This document shows, in pieces, positions 54,242 to 63,787 of a stretch of 64,000 nucleotides of DNA. Position 1 is the stretch's first letter. Each line of letters opens with the position of its first letter. Source of the DNA: Novosphingobium sp. BW1 (lineage in GTDB: Bacteria > Pseudomonadota > Alphaproteobacteria > Sphingomonadales > Sphingomonadaceae); NCBI RefSeq assembly GCF_008107685.1, contig NZ_VIRF01000090.1, forward strand, positions 124,001 to 188,000, written 5' to 3'. The notes under the pieces were generated by a model. It saw only the letters and a list, made by a program, of their open reading frames with translations. It was not told the origin of the DNA and did not search any database. Position numbers and translations under genes: made by a program.

Positions 54242-54259
54242 TGCAAATGCAGCATAAAT
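54242..54259 (+). promoter_or_regulatory. TGCAA-rich element upstream of ugd
   Basis: Contains TGCA-AA-TGCA and the 12-mer TGCAGCATAAAT (54248-54259) found also before manC on the other strand. It lies about 126 bases before the ugd ATG, in a 427-base divergent region (53958-54384) with no gene of its own. A TTGACC about four bases further on could be a -35 box, without a convincing -10. Confidence 0.35.
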
Positions 54260-54384
54260 TCATTGACCCGCCACGCAATACACCTGATTAGGACCTACAC
54301 GTGGAGGGAAGCGGCGAGCGGCTGAACCCGTCGTATTGACCCTCCCATATGATCTTGAAGCTGATCCAGGTAGGTAACATTCCG

Positions 54385-55551
54385 ATGAAAATTGCTGTAT
54401 TTGGATTGGGTTACGTTGGGCTCTCCAATGCGGTTCTGCTGGCCGCCCACCACGAGGTTGTCGCGGTGGATGTCTCTGCGCAGCGGGTCGACCTGATCAA
54501 CGAACGCAAGTCGCCGATCATCGACACCGAACTGGAAGACTATCTCGCGACCCGACCTCTGAACCTCACCGCCACGACCGATCCGGTTGTCGCACTAACC
54601 GGCGCGGACTACGTGATCGTAGCCACGCCGACGAACTACGATGTTCAGACCAACAAGTTCGACACGTCCTCGGTTGAGGCGGTAATCGCCCAGGCAATCG
54701 AGATCAACGACACCGCAACAATCGTCATCAAGTCGACCATTCCGGTCGGCTTCGTCGAAGACGTGAGCGCGCGTCTGGGCACCTCGCAGGTCATCTTCAG
54801 CCCCGAGTTCCTACGCGAAGGCCGGGCCCTCTACGACAATCTCAATCCCTCACGGATCATTGTTGGCGAACGTTCGGAGCGTGCCCGCATCTTTGCCGAT
54901 CTGCTTGTCGAAGGTGCCGAAAAGGACGACATTCCGGTCCTGTTCACCAACGCTTCGGAAGCCGAGGCAATCAAGCTATTCGCCAATACCTATCTCGCGA
55001 TGCGTGTCGCCTTCTTCAACGAACTGGACAGCTACGCCATCGCAGGCGACATGGATGCACGCCAGATCATCGAGGGTATCGGCCTCGATCCACGCATCGG
55101 CCAGCACTACAACAATCCCAGCTTCGGCTATGGCGGCTACTGCCTGCCCAAGGACACCAAGCAGCTGCTGGCAAACTACTCCGAGGTTCCGCAAAACCTG
55201 ATCCGTGCGATCGTCGATGCCAACCGCACGCGCAAGGACTTCCTTGCCGACCAGATCATCGCGCTTGCGCCCCGAAAAGTCGGGGTCTTCCGCCTCGTGA
55301 TGAAGGCCGGATCGGACAACTTCCGCCAGTCCTCGATCCAGGGCATCATGAAGCGCATCAAGGCCAAGGGTATCGAGGTCATTATCTATGAGCCCGCCAT
55401 GGAGGAGGACTCCTTCTTCGGCTCGCGGGTCGTGCGCGATCTCGACAGCTTCAAGCGGGAAAGTGACGTGATCATTGCCAACCGCATGATGGACCCGATC
55501 AAGGACGTTGCCGACAAGGTCTTCACGCGCGACATCTTCGGCGGCGACTGA
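54385..55551 (+). CDS. ugd: UDP-glucose 6-dehydrogenase
   Basis: 388 residues, the same length as the E. coli enzyme. The N-terminal NAD fold KIAVFGLGYVGL, FSPEFLREGRAL, and the catalytic Cys253 in GYGGYCLPKD are intact. It oxidises UDP-glucose to UDP-glucuronate for acidic polysaccharide. A Met twelve codons upstream (54349) is in frame, but only from 54385 does the protein match the family. The adjacent galE and epimerase genes belong to the same sugar-nucleotide set. Confidence 0.95.
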   Translation: MKIAVFGLGYVGLSNAVLLAAHHEVVAVDVSAQRVDLINERKSPIIDTELEDYLATRPLNLTATTDPVVALTGADYVIVATPTNYDVQTNKFDTSSVEAVIAQAIEINDTATIVIKSTIPVGFVEDVSARLGTSQVIFSPEFLREGRALYDNLNPSRIIVGERSERARIFADLLVEGAEKDDIPVLFTNASEAEAIKLFANTYLAMRVAFFNELDSYAIAGDMDARQIIEGIGLDPRIGQHYNNPSFGYGGYCLPKDTKQLLANYSEVPQNLIRAIVDANRTRKDFLADQIIALAPRKVGVFRLVMKAGSDNFRQSSIQGIMKRIKAKGIEVIIYEPAMEEDSFFGSRVVRDLDSFKRESDVIIANRMMDPIKDVADKVFTRDIFGGD

Positions 55552-55634
55552 GACTATCCCAGACCGAGAGCATCCGGGTACGCATGCTCTGGGCATCCAC
55601 TGCTGGTGTATCGAGAGGCGAGAGTAGGTAAGCC

Positions 55635-56792
55635 GTGAACATTCCAACTGTTTTCCAGCGATCCGTTGCGGCGCCCTCCAGCGAGGCCGCCTTCGGATAC
55701 ATTCCGCTGCTCGATGGTGCCCGTCTCGTGGCGGTGTCGCTGGTGGTCATGGCGCATTTCAACGTCTCGAAGCTCATTCCGGGCGGACTCGGCGTCACGA
55801 TCTTCTTCTTCATCAGTGGCTTCCTGATTTCACGGCTGCTCATGGCCGAAAGTCGCAAGAAGATCGACATTCCCAAGTTCTACATTCGCCGTTTCATCCG
55901 CCTCACGCCTCCGCTGATCATCATGGGCGTGCCGACGCTGGCACTTTACGCATACTTCATCCCCGAGCAACTTTACTGGCCGCGCATTGCCGCGGCATTC
56001 CTCTACCTCGGCAATTTCTACAACATCGGGCGCGACCTCCTGAACTGGACCGAGACCGTACCCGGCTACAGCCTGTTGTGGTCACTTGCGATCGAGGAAC
56101 ATTTCTACCTCATCGTACCCTTCCTCCTCACGGCCATCCGTGATGCAGGCAAGCGCTCGGCTCTTTTCGTCGTGATCATCGTCCTCTCCCTCGCCATCCG
56201 CGCGATCGCTTTCACCACGATCGAGAATCACGAGGACTTCAATTATTACTTCACATTGACGCGCTTTGATTCCTTGGCCTGGGGCTGCCTGCTCTCCTCC
56301 ATGTGCGACGATCCGCGTGCGCTCGGTATCGTGAAGTCCCTGCGCACGTACCTCGCCGCAATTGCCGGGATCATCCTGCTCTTGCTGAGCCTCGCCCTGC
56401 GCCAGCCCTTGATGCAAAGCGTGCTCGGCTACACGCTGCAGGGCGCCGGCCTGTTCCTGACGATCAATTTCGTGCTTTTCGACGAACGCATGGATTTCGT
56501 CCGCTGGATCAGCGAATGGCGCCCGTTCCGATTCCTCGGACGGATCAGCTACGAGATCTATCTCTGGCACCTCCACGCCCGCACGCTCGTCACGCTCTTC
56601 CTGCTGCCGCCGGCGCTGACCCTGGTTCTCTCCGTGCTCGCCACCATCGCACTAAGCTCGGCGGCCTACTTCATCGCCACCAGCTTCAGCCGCAAATGGC
56701 GCCGCAAGTTCGGCGGGCACCCGGTCGATCCCAAGACCGGCCCCCACGCCGCAAGTGAGACCACCGGGGCCACAATCGGCGGGACAGCCTGA
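55635..56792 (+). CDS. Acyltransferase family 3 membrane protein (OafA/ExoZ-like)
   Basis: 385 residues from a GTG at 55635. About ten membrane helices; the N-terminal LDGARLVAVSLVVMAHF carries the conserved His of the acyltransferase_3 domain, followed by GVTIFFFISGFLISRLL and SLLWSLAIEEHFYLIVPF. These integral membrane proteins O-acylate sugars on exopolysaccharide or LPS. It follows ugd by 83 bases and ends at a bidirectional terminator. Confidence 0.9.
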   Translation: MNIPTVFQRSVAAPSSEAAFGYIPLLDGARLVAVSLVVMAHFNVSKLIPGGLGVTIFFFISGFLISRLLMAESRKKIDIPKFYIRRFIRLTPPLIIMGVPTLALYAYFIPEQLYWPRIAAAFLYLGNFYNIGRDLLNWTETVPGYSLLWSLAIEEHFYLIVPFLLTAIRDAGKRSALFVVIIVLSLAIRAIAFTTIENHEDFNYYFTLTRFDSLAWGCLLSSMCDDPRALGIVKSLRTYLAAIAGIILLLLSLALRQPLMQSVLGYTLQGAGLFLTINFVLFDERMDFVRWISEWRPFRFLGRISYEIYLWHLHARTLVTLFLLPPALTLVLSVLATIALSSAAYFIATSFSRKWRRKFGGHPVDPKTGPHAASETTGATIGGTA

Positions 56793-56882
56793 GCGCCCCC
56801 CCCCATGTCCTGCTGAGCGGCACACTCCCTAGGCCCTTTTGGAACACCTCCCGGGCAAGACCAGGATACAGCGACTGCCTGC

Positions 56883-56920
56883 AAAAAAGGCCCAGGTGCC
56901 GTTGCACCCGGGCCCTTTTT
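56883..56920. terminator. Bidirectional terminator between convergent polysaccharide genes
   Basis: An 11-base stem with one mismatch (56889-56899 with 56904-56914) is flanked by six A before it and five T after it (56916-56920), so it can stop transcripts from both sides: the acyltransferase (plus) and the epimerase (minus). Confidence 0.8.
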
Positions 56921-56982
56921 CCTACTCCTACCTCCCGGATCGGCAGGAACGCGTCCTGCCCGGCCGCGGACGCAAAGCCCGC

Positions 56983-58002
56983 TCAGACTTCGTAATAGTC
57001 GCGATACCAGGCCACGAAATTGGCCACCCCTTCAGGAACACGGGTGCGCGGCGTATAGCCGGTCAGGTTCTTGAGCAACTCGGCATTGGCCCAGGTCGCC
57101 GGGACATCGCCTGCCTGCATCGGCATGAGATTGCGCTCGGCCTTGGTGCCTACAGCCTGCTCGATCGCCTCGATGAAGTCGGTAAGCTGGACCGCCTCGG
57201 AATTGCCGATGTTGACGACACGCCAAGGCGCCACGGGCGACAGGCTGTCGCCCTCGATGGCAGGCGTCTCGGCATCCTCAACCGGGCGCTCGGGAGCGGC
57301 GTCGATGAGCAGGCGGATCGCTTCAACCAGATCCTCCACATATGTGAAGTCGCGCATCATGTCGCCGTAGTTGTAGACGTCGATCGGGCGCCCCTCGAGA
57401 ATGGCCTTGGTGAACTTGAACAAGGCCATGTCCGGCCGCCCCCAGGGGCCATAGACGGTAAAGAAGCGGAACATCGTGATCGGCAGATTGAACAGGTGCG
57501 CGTAGCTGTGCGCCATGTTCTCGGTCGACTTCTTGGTGGCCGCGTAGAACGACATCTGGTGATCGGCGCGGTCGGTCTCGGTATAGGGCATTTCGGTGTT
57601 GGCACCGAAGGCCGACGACGTCGATGCCAGCAGCATGTGCTGCGGAGGATGCGCACGCGCGGCCTCAAGCAGCTCGAATGTGCCGATAATATTGCTATCC
57701 AGATAGGAGCGCGGGTTTTCGATCGAATAGCGCACGCCCGCCTGCGCAGCGAGATGGATGACGACATCCGGCTTCTCCCGGGCGAAGATGTCCATCAGCA
57801 GGCCCGGCGTTTCGACGTAGTCCTCGACCGCGGTGAAATGCTCGTCCTGAAGAAGGGCCCCAAGGCGCCGCTGCTTGAGCGTGACGTCGTAGTAGTCCGT
57901 CATCGCATCAAGGCCAATGACACGGAAACCATCCTGAAGCAGCCTGCGGCAGACGAAGGATCCGATAAATCCGGCAGATCCGGTTACTAGGCATGTACGC
58001 AT
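56983..58002 (-). CDS. NAD-dependent epimerase, UDP-glucuronate 4-epimerase type
   Basis: 339 residues from the ATG at 58002. TGSAGFIGSFVCRRLL binds NAD, YYDVTLKQRRL is typical of UDP-GlcA epimerases, S-T-S-S and the YAATKKSTENMAHSYAH active site (Y-x3-K) follow, and RFFTVYGPWGRPDMALFKF is shared with GlcA/GalA epimerases. Makes UDP-galacturonate. It is the intact paralogue of the pseudogene at 40953-41873. Confidence 0.9.
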   Translation of the reverse strand: MRTCLVTGSAGFIGSFVCRRLLQDGFRVIGLDAMTDYYDVTLKQRRLGALLQDEHFTAVEDYVETPGLLMDIFAREKPDVVIHLAAQAGVRYSIENPRSYLDSNIIGTFELLEAARAHPPQHMLLASTSSAFGANTEMPYTETDRADHQMSFYAATKKSTENMAHSYAHLFNLPITMFRFFTVYGPWGRPDMALFKFTKAILEGRPIDVYNYGDMMRDFTYVEDLVEAIRLLIDAAPERPVEDAETPAIEGDSLSPVAPWRVVNIGNSEAVQLTDFIEAIEQAVGTKAERNLMPMQAGDVPATWANAELLKNLTGYTPRTRVPEGVANFVAWYRDYYEV

Positions 58003-58065
58003 TCGACACCTCGGTTTCACGTTTTCAGGTTCGCCGCAACCTGGCCGGCCCGGCAAAGAGCGGCG

Positions 58066-59637
58066 CTAGGAGCGAGCCGGCCGCTTGGCGAATTTCTTGA
58101 ACACCTTGCCCAGCAGCTTCTCCTTGATCCAGCGGCCTTCGGCGCCAAAGGGCCGTTCGGTCGTGAGAAACAGGAGGACACCGCTGGCTCCAGTCAGCAA
58201 GCCCCCTGCCATCAGGATCAGCACGGGATGCACCCCGTGGGCGCGCATGAACAGGACCGCGACGACCGCAGGCGCCAGGATCGGCACGAGATTGAAGATG
58301 TGCCGCAGGTGCAGGAAAACGATCCCCCGCCACGATCCGGACACGACACTCATGCTCAGCTGGATCATCATCACATAGTTGAGCGTGATCGCCAGCGAGA
58401 CACCCGCCGCAACGCCAACAAGCCCCCAGCGCGTCCCCACATAGGCGCCGACAAAGACGGCCACAGCATAAATACAGAGGCGGAACGCACGGTTGTAGAC
58501 ACTGCCGCGCGCACGGGTGAGGGAATCGCAGATCTTGTATCCCGTGCGGAAGCACAGCGCGACGCACAGCAACTGGAAGGGAAGTGTCATGTCATCCCAA
58601 TTCGCACCCAGTACGACCGAGACAAATTCGGGTGCCAGCAGAACGAGAAGGCCACTGGTAGGAATGGTGATCATCGCGATCACGCCCAGCGCGCTTTCAA
58701 AGGCTTTCCACAGCCGCTCCGCATCGTGCTGGATCGAGGACATCGCGGGAAACAGCACGCGGTCCGAGACCTTGCCGAACAGCGTACTCGGCACAGTCAG
58801 GAACTGATAGGCGCGCCCGTAGAGGCCGAGCGGGACCGGCCCCATGACCACGCCGACCACCGTGTTGTCGATCTGCAGCGCCACGTAGCTCGCCAGGTTG
58901 CTCATCGACTGGCCAAGGCTGAAGTGCATGAGATCGCGCAGCGAGCGCAGTTCCATTCGGAACGAGACCGGTGGAAAATAGCGAAACCACAGCTGGCCGG
59001 TGCGCATCACGGCCTGCGCGATCAGCGCCCCCACCAGTGACCAGACCCCAAAGCCCAACCAGGCCAGACCGATGCCGACCGCCGCATAGCCGATTGCGAA
59101 GCTCAGGAACTCGGTACGCCCCAGCCACTTGAACTGCAGGTCGCGCAGCAGCATCGATTCCGAAACGATGCCCAGGTTCGCGAAAGGCAGGTAGATCGAC
59201 AGCACCCGGATAACCCCGACAAGTTCGGGGATCTGGAAGGCAGCCGCGATGAACGGCGCCAGAAAGAACAGCGCAGCCACCACGATGAGGCTCGTGTAGA
59301 ACGAAAAGGCGAACGAAGACGTGAGGTGGCGGTGTTCGAGCTCGTAACGCTGCACGAGCGCGGGTCCCATTCCCAGCTGGCTGACGATGCGGGTAAAACC
59401 CACGACGATCTGCGCGGCCATGACGACACCGAACTCGACCGGCGTGAGCAGGCGCACCAGGACAATCAGGACAACGATACGCGCGCCCGACTCCGAGAAG
59501 GTGCCCAGGAACTGCCACATGATGCCGTGGATCGTTCGCTCGGTGAGCGAAGCCTTGGCCTTGGCCTTAGTCTTGGCCAGCCCGTCCTCGGGGCCTTTAC
59601 CGGTGACGGGCTCGGAGCCGTTCGCGTTCAAGGACAT
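58066..59637 (-). CDS. Polysaccharide flippase, Wzx/WzxC type
   Basis: 523 residues. A charged N-terminus (AKTKAKAKASLTERT) leads into about 12-14 membrane helices of the MOP superfamily, with GSYVALQIDNTVVGVVMG-like central helices and the FSESGARIVVLIVLVRLLTPVEFG opening of WzxC-type proteins. It moves lipid-linked oligosaccharide across the inner membrane. Between the pyruvyltransferase and epimerase genes. Confidence 0.88.
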   Translation of the reverse strand: MSLNANGSEPVTGKGPEDGLAKTKAKAKASLTERTIHGIMWQFLGTFSESGARIVVLIVLVRLLTPVEFGVVMAAQIVVGFTRIVSQLGMGPALVQRYELEHRHLTSSFAFSFYTSLIVVAALFFLAPFIAAAFQIPELVGVIRVLSIYLPFANLGIVSESMLLRDLQFKWLGRTEFLSFAIGYAAVGIGLAWLGFGVWSLVGALIAQAVMRTGQLWFRYFPPVSFRMELRSLRDLMHFSLGQSMSNLASYVALQIDNTVVGVVMGPVPLGLYGRAYQFLTVPSTLFGKVSDRVLFPAMSSIQHDAERLWKAFESALGVIAMITIPTSGLLVLLAPEFVSVVLGANWDDMTLPFQLLCVALCFRTGYKICDSLTRARGSVYNRAFRLCIYAVAVFVGAYVGTRWGLVGVAAGVSLAITLNYVMMIQLSMSVVSGSWRGIVFLHLRHIFNLVPILAPAVVAVLFMRAHGVHPVLILMAGGLLTGASGVLLFLTTERPFGAEGRWIKEKLLGKVFKKFAKRPARS

Positions 59638-59813
59638 GGAGCGCTGTGATCCCTTAAGAAATTCGAAGCTTGATGCACCACGGGCCGCATCGCCGACCTG
59701 CCCCGGCCAGTGCCACCGAGCCGGGCGCGGTTGCCCCCGGCCGGGTTACCCCGGCGCCGTACGTTCCCCACTTGTCGCCCCTTCAACAATGGAGAAGCTG
59801 CGCCGCGCACGTT

Positions 59814-60908
59814 TCAGGCTCCGGCCGGAGCCAGGTTCGCCTTCAGCCTGTCGCGGTAGTAGCCGACCGAGCGCACTGCGTTGAAATGGGTGAAATCGGC
59901 TTCGAGGCCCGCATTCCAGTCCGCAAGCCGGGTCAGCACCTTTTGCTGCCAGCCCTCCTCGTTCGTCGAGAGGCACCAGTCCTCGAGCTGCATCTGGCGA
60001 TAGAAGCGCGGCGTCTTGGCGTGGCGCGGGATCGAGATGACCGGCTTGTTGAGCGCGCAGCGCACGATGCCGACGTGCAGCTTGGTAGTAATCACGATGT
60101 CGACGGCGTTGAGCACGGCGATCAGGCTTTGCGGATCGCCGTCGTACTTGAGCTTGACGACACGCTTCTTCGCCTCTTCAGGCACATTGACCTGGTCGTG
60201 CCAGGCGCTGTCGCCGAAAGTACGACGCCCATCCGTGACGAGTACGATGTTGTGGTTGGTCTCGGCGATGAGACGCGCCACCATATCCTTGGCAATGTCG
60301 AGATCGCGGCCGCTGGCGTGGACTTCGGTATGCACCGCCACGGTCTTCGCCTCGCTGTTCGCGAAGCGCAGCATGGAGAGGTCCTTGCCCTCGATATCCT
60401 TTTTCAGATCGCTCTCGGTCGCCGTCACGACCGCATCCGGGCTGATCTGAAGGTCGCGCGTAACGCCCCATTCCTTGAGGAAATTCGCCGACTCCTGATC
60501 GCGCACCACGGCCACTTCGGCGCGCTGGAAAAGCGCAATGAGATCACGGCGCATCCGCGGATTGGTAACCGGGCCCACGCCCGTGCCGAAAATGTAGACC
60601 GGCATACGTTCCGCCGCCCAGTTCGCCAGCAGCATATGCCGGGTGTAGGCACGCGCGGTCCAGCGCGTGATGCCCGACTTTGGCTCGCCGAAATAGCCAC
60701 CGCCGCACAGAACAAGCGCCTCGCCCTTGCGTGCGGCAAGCAGCCCCCGCTCGTCGGAGCCGATCAGCTTCAGGTTGCGGGCATCCGCACGGGGCAGGAT
60801 CACCCGGCTATTGGCGTCGGCGGCGTGGATCCAGTCGCTGAAAAGGCGGCACAGCAGCGTGTCGCCGAAATTAAGACCGAAATAGGATCCGTGGAGCAAA
60901 ACGTTCAA
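59814..60908 (-). CDS. Polysaccharide pyruvyl transferase family protein
   Basis: 364 residues from a TTG start, chosen because GGAG lies eight bases upstream and the protein then opens NVLLHGSYFGLNFGDTLL, the family N-terminus; an ATG 41 codons earlier has no such support. VLCGGGYFGEP, DQESANFLKEWG and KLHVGIVRCALNKPVISI are typical of the CsaB/WcaK domain (PF04230). It probably adds a pyruvate ketal to a sugar of the repeat unit. The gap 60909-61257 upstream (349 bases) shows nothing I recognise. Confidence 0.85.
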   Translation of the reverse strand: MNVLLHGSYFGLNFGDTLLCRLFSDWIHAADANSRVILPRADARNLKLIGSDERGLLAARKGEALVLCGGGYFGEPKSGITRWTARAYTRHMLLANWAAERMPVYIFGTGVGPVTNPRMRRDLIALFQRAEVAVVRDQESANFLKEWGVTRDLQISPDAVVTATESDLKKDIEGKDLSMLRFANSEAKTVAVHTEVHASGRDLDIAKDMVARLIAETNHNIVLVTDGRRTFGDSAWHDQVNVPEEAKKRVVKLKYDGDPQSLIAVLNAVDIVITTKLHVGIVRCALNKPVISIPRHAKTPRFYRQMQLEDWCLSTNEEGWQQKVLTRLADWNAGLEADFTHFNAVRSVGYYRDRLKANLAPAGA

Positions 60909-61257
60909 GGTACAATCTCCAAGATCGGCTGTTTGCCAGCGCGCAGCTGGCGGCAGGTTTGAAAAGCGCGAATTCCAGAAAGCTCGCTCAGGATTTCGTC
61001 GTTCGATATTCTGGCTTCGGAGCCGGTGCAAGGCGACGCACCGCCGCCCTGTCGATTTATCCGCGGGGCCCCTCGCGATCCATGGAAGCGCCCTTCCCGC
61101 GGGTCATCCATGGCTGCGCAAGGAAAGGCCTGCCCGCCGCCATCACGCCGAACTGGCCCCCCGGTGAGGGCGCGGGCGTCTGGCGTGCAGGGCGGCGGCG
61201 ATCCGGCTGGCCCGGACCTTCGACCGATCCCGAGCAGGCCGGTCACCGCCCTTCCCC

Positions 61258-62511
61258 CTAGCGCGCGATATCCAGGATCTTGCAGTAGGCGTCCATGAGC
61301 GGTTCGACCTGATGGTTCCAGCTCAGTTCGTTCTCCACGCGCTTGCGCCCGTAGGCACCCATCTCTTCGCGCCGAGCAGGATCTGCCAGCAGTTCGAGGA
61401 TCTTGTCCGCCAGATCGACCGCATCGTTGGCCTTGGCATAGAGGGAAGCATCCTGAGCCGAGAAACGTCCCTCGACCACATCGAACTGCACCATGGGCTT
61501 ACCCAGCGCCATGTATTCCATGATCTTGTTCATCGTCGACTTGTCGTTCATCGCGTTGACACGATCCGGGTTCACCCCCACGTCCATCGTCGAAAGAACT
61601 TCGAACAGGTCCTTGTCCGGCGCACGCCCGGTAAAGGTAACGTAGTCCGAGAGGCCTTTCTGTTCGGCCATCTCCTTGAGGCCGGCAAGGCTCGGCCCGC
61701 CACCGACGAGACAGAACTGCACGTCCTCGCGCCCCAGTGTATGGACGATATGCTCCGCCGCATCGAGAAGCAGGTCGATACCTTCCTGGTCCCCCATGAC
61801 GCCGACGTAGCCGACCATGTACTGGCGGCCATTCTTCCAGGCGGCCACCGGAGCCACTTGCTTGAGGCGGCTGAGATCAGGTCCCGAACGCACGACGAAG
61901 ACCCGGTCGGGATCCATGCCGCCACGCTCGACCGCGATCTTGCGGTAGCTCTGGTTGGTCGCCATCGAGACCGAGGCCGTCTTGAACGTCCAGCGCTCAA
62001 GCTTGACCATGAGCTTCCAGAAGAAGTTGCGCTTGTTGAACTTGGCTTCGTAGAGCTCGGGATTGATGTCGTGATGATCGAACATGAACTTCACGCCGAG
62101 CGCCCGGAAGGGCAGCGCAACCAGGAAGATCAGGTCCGGCGGATTGCATCCCTGAATGACATCGAAGCGCTTCTTCGCGAAGATCTTCCACGCCAGCGCG
62201 GTTTCCCAGAACAGCGCCGCGCCATACTCGAGCAGGTAGCCCCAGGCCCCCGCGGCATCGAGGGGGAGCGGATGGCGATAGATGTGAACGCCATCGATCT
62301 CCTCGTACCGCTTGGTATAGTCCTTCCCCGTGGGACAGATCACCGAGACCTGCGCGCCCGCCGCCTTGAGCGTGCGCGCTTCCTGCCACACGCGCCGATC
62401 AAACGGCAGCGGCAGGTTCTCGACCACGATCAGGACATGCCGCCCCTTCAGCGGCTGGCCTTCAATGTGCGTGGGGAATTCGTGCGATGCCTCGAGGGAT
62501 GCAGTCGCCAT
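61258..62511 (-). CDS. Glycosyltransferase family 4 (GT-B)
   Basis: 417 residues. An N-terminal domain (HVLIVVENLPLPFDRRVWQEARTL, FDVIQGCNPPD) and a C-terminal nucleotide-sugar domain (YVGVMGDQEGIDLLLDA, VGGGPSLAGLKEMAEQKGL, STMNKIMEYMALGKP). The opening phrase is typical of WbuB-like enzymes of O-antigen and capsule clusters. Donor and acceptor unknown. It lies ten bases after the AlgD-like gene. Confidence 0.9.
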   Translation of the reverse strand: MATASLEASHEFPTHIEGQPLKGRHVLIVVENLPLPFDRRVWQEARTLKAAGAQVSVICPTGKDYTKRYEEIDGVHIYRHPLPLDAAGAWGYLLEYGAALFWETALAWKIFAKKRFDVIQGCNPPDLIFLVALPFRALGVKFMFDHHDINPELYEAKFNKRNFFWKLMVKLERWTFKTASVSMATNQSYRKIAVERGGMDPDRVFVVRSGPDLSRLKQVAPVAAWKNGRQYMVGYVGVMGDQEGIDLLLDAAEHIVHTLGREDVQFCLVGGGPSLAGLKEMAEQKGLSDYVTFTGRAPDKDLFEVLSTMDVGVNPDRVNAMNDKSTMNKIMEYMALGKPMVQFDVVEGRFSAQDASLYAKANDAVDLADKILELLADPARREEMGAYGRKRVENELSWNHQVEPLMDAYCKILDIAR

Positions 62512-62521
62512 ATCTACGTCC

Positions 62522-63787
62522 TTACGCGATCGAGCTAATGTCGACGACGTTGCTGCTCTTGAGCGACAGCGTCTTGATCAGGCGATTGGTCGAGATCACC
62601 ACCGCATAATCACCCTTCTCCGCCTTGTCCTTGTCCACCAGCAGCGTGCTGATCGTGGGCAGGTAGGCATACGCATAGCCCAGGTTCTGGCCGATCAGAC
62701 TGTCGGTGGTGAGCGCGGGATCATAGACGTCGAGTTCGTAGCCACTTTCGAGCAGCTTGCGTGCCAGATCGACTGCGGGGCTCTCACGCACATCATCGGT
62801 ATCCGCCTTGAAGGCAAGACCCACGAGCAGCACCTTGGCGCCAGGCTCGAGACCCTGCGTGACGAACGAGAACTGGTGATGCTTGTGCGCATCATTCGAG
62901 CGCATCAGCGAATCGAACAGGTGTGCATTGGCGCCGACATCGGCCGCGATATGCTGCAGCGCCCGGACATCCTTGGGCAGGCACGAACCACCGAACGCGC
63001 CGCCGGGACGGGTATAGTACGGCGAGATGTTGAGCTTGGTGTCCGAGACGAAGATCTCGTGAACCTTCTTCGCGGAGATCTCCAGCTGCTGGCACACGCG
63101 CCCGACTTCGTTCGCGAACGCCACCTTCACCGCGTGCCAGGTGTTGTCGACGAACTTCGTGATCTCGGCCTCACGGATACCCGCGTGGAAAATCGGGGCC
63201 TCGATACCTTCGTGAAGCGCCTCCATGTTCGCCGAAGGCTCCCCCGAGAGCGTACCGAGCACGATCTTGGGCGGGTGGAAGTAGTCCTCGATAGCCGTGG
63301 CTTCGCGCAGGAACTCGGGATTGTAGACAAGCTCGACCACATCTTCGGCCGCTGCACCCAGCGCCGACTGGAAGATCGGGAGGATGATCTGGTCGGTCGT
63401 ACCCGGCCGCATCGTCGATCGAAATGCGACCGTAAGAGGCTTGGTGCGATCCGGCTTGATCGCCGCGGCGATCGCCCGCGTGACCTGCACGATGTAGGTC
63501 ATGTTGTGCGCGCCGTCGGCGCCGCTCGGCGTGCCTACGCACACGATCGCGATATCGGCATCGTCGAGTTCGTCTCCGATCTCGGTCACGGCCGTCAGGC
63601 GACCTTCAGCATGCGCGCTCGCAATAAGTTCGTCGATACCGGGCTCATGAATAGGTGAACGCCCTGCCTTGATAGCCTCGACTTTCTGCACGCTGACGTC
63701 GACGCCAACGACAGTATGCCCCTGGCTCGAAATACATGCTGCGGCCGTGCAACCAACATAACCCATGCCGAAGATCGCTATTTTCAA
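62522..63787 (-). CDS. AlgD-like nucleotide-sugar dehydrogenase (GDP-mannose 6-dehydrogenase type)
   Basis: 421 residues from a TTG start (AGAGAG seven bases upstream; first residues KIAIFGMGYVG, as in AlgD). A GTG two codons earlier is the alternative. NTWHAVKVAFANEVG, KLNISPYYTRPGGAFGGSCLPKDVRAL (split by Cys269) and SPAVDLARKLLESGYELDVYDPA follow AlgD closely, more than UDP-glucose dehydrogenases. Expected product GDP-mannuronate. First gene of the GT4-led minus-strand cluster; the 207 bases to the window end are AT-rich and should hold the promoter. Confidence 0.85.
   Translation of the reverse strand: MKIAIFGMGYVGCTAAACISSQGHTVVGVDVSVQKVEAIKAGRSPIHEPGIDELIASAHAEGRLTAVTEIGDELDDADIAIVCVGTPSGADGAHNMTYIVQVTRAIAAAIKPDRTKPLTVAFRSTMRPGTTDQIILPIFQSALGAAAEDVVELVYNPEFLREATAIEDYFHPPKIVLGTLSGEPSANMEALHEGIEAPIFHAGIREAEITKFVDNTWHAVKVAFANEVGRVCQQLEISAKKVHEIFVSDTKLNISPYYTRPGGAFGGSCLPKDVRALQHIAADVGANAHLFDSLMRSNDAHKHHQFSFVTQGLEPGAKVLLVGLAFKADTDDVRESPAVDLARKLLESGYELDVYDPALTTDSLIGQNLGYAYAYLPTISTLLVDKDKAEKGDYAVVISTNRLIKTLSLKSSNVVDISSIA

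Noticed and set aside
60905..61246. A 113-codon frame before the pyruvyltransferase
   Set aside because: Arg/Gly-rich and without a ribosome site; the TTG start of the downstream gene explains the region better.
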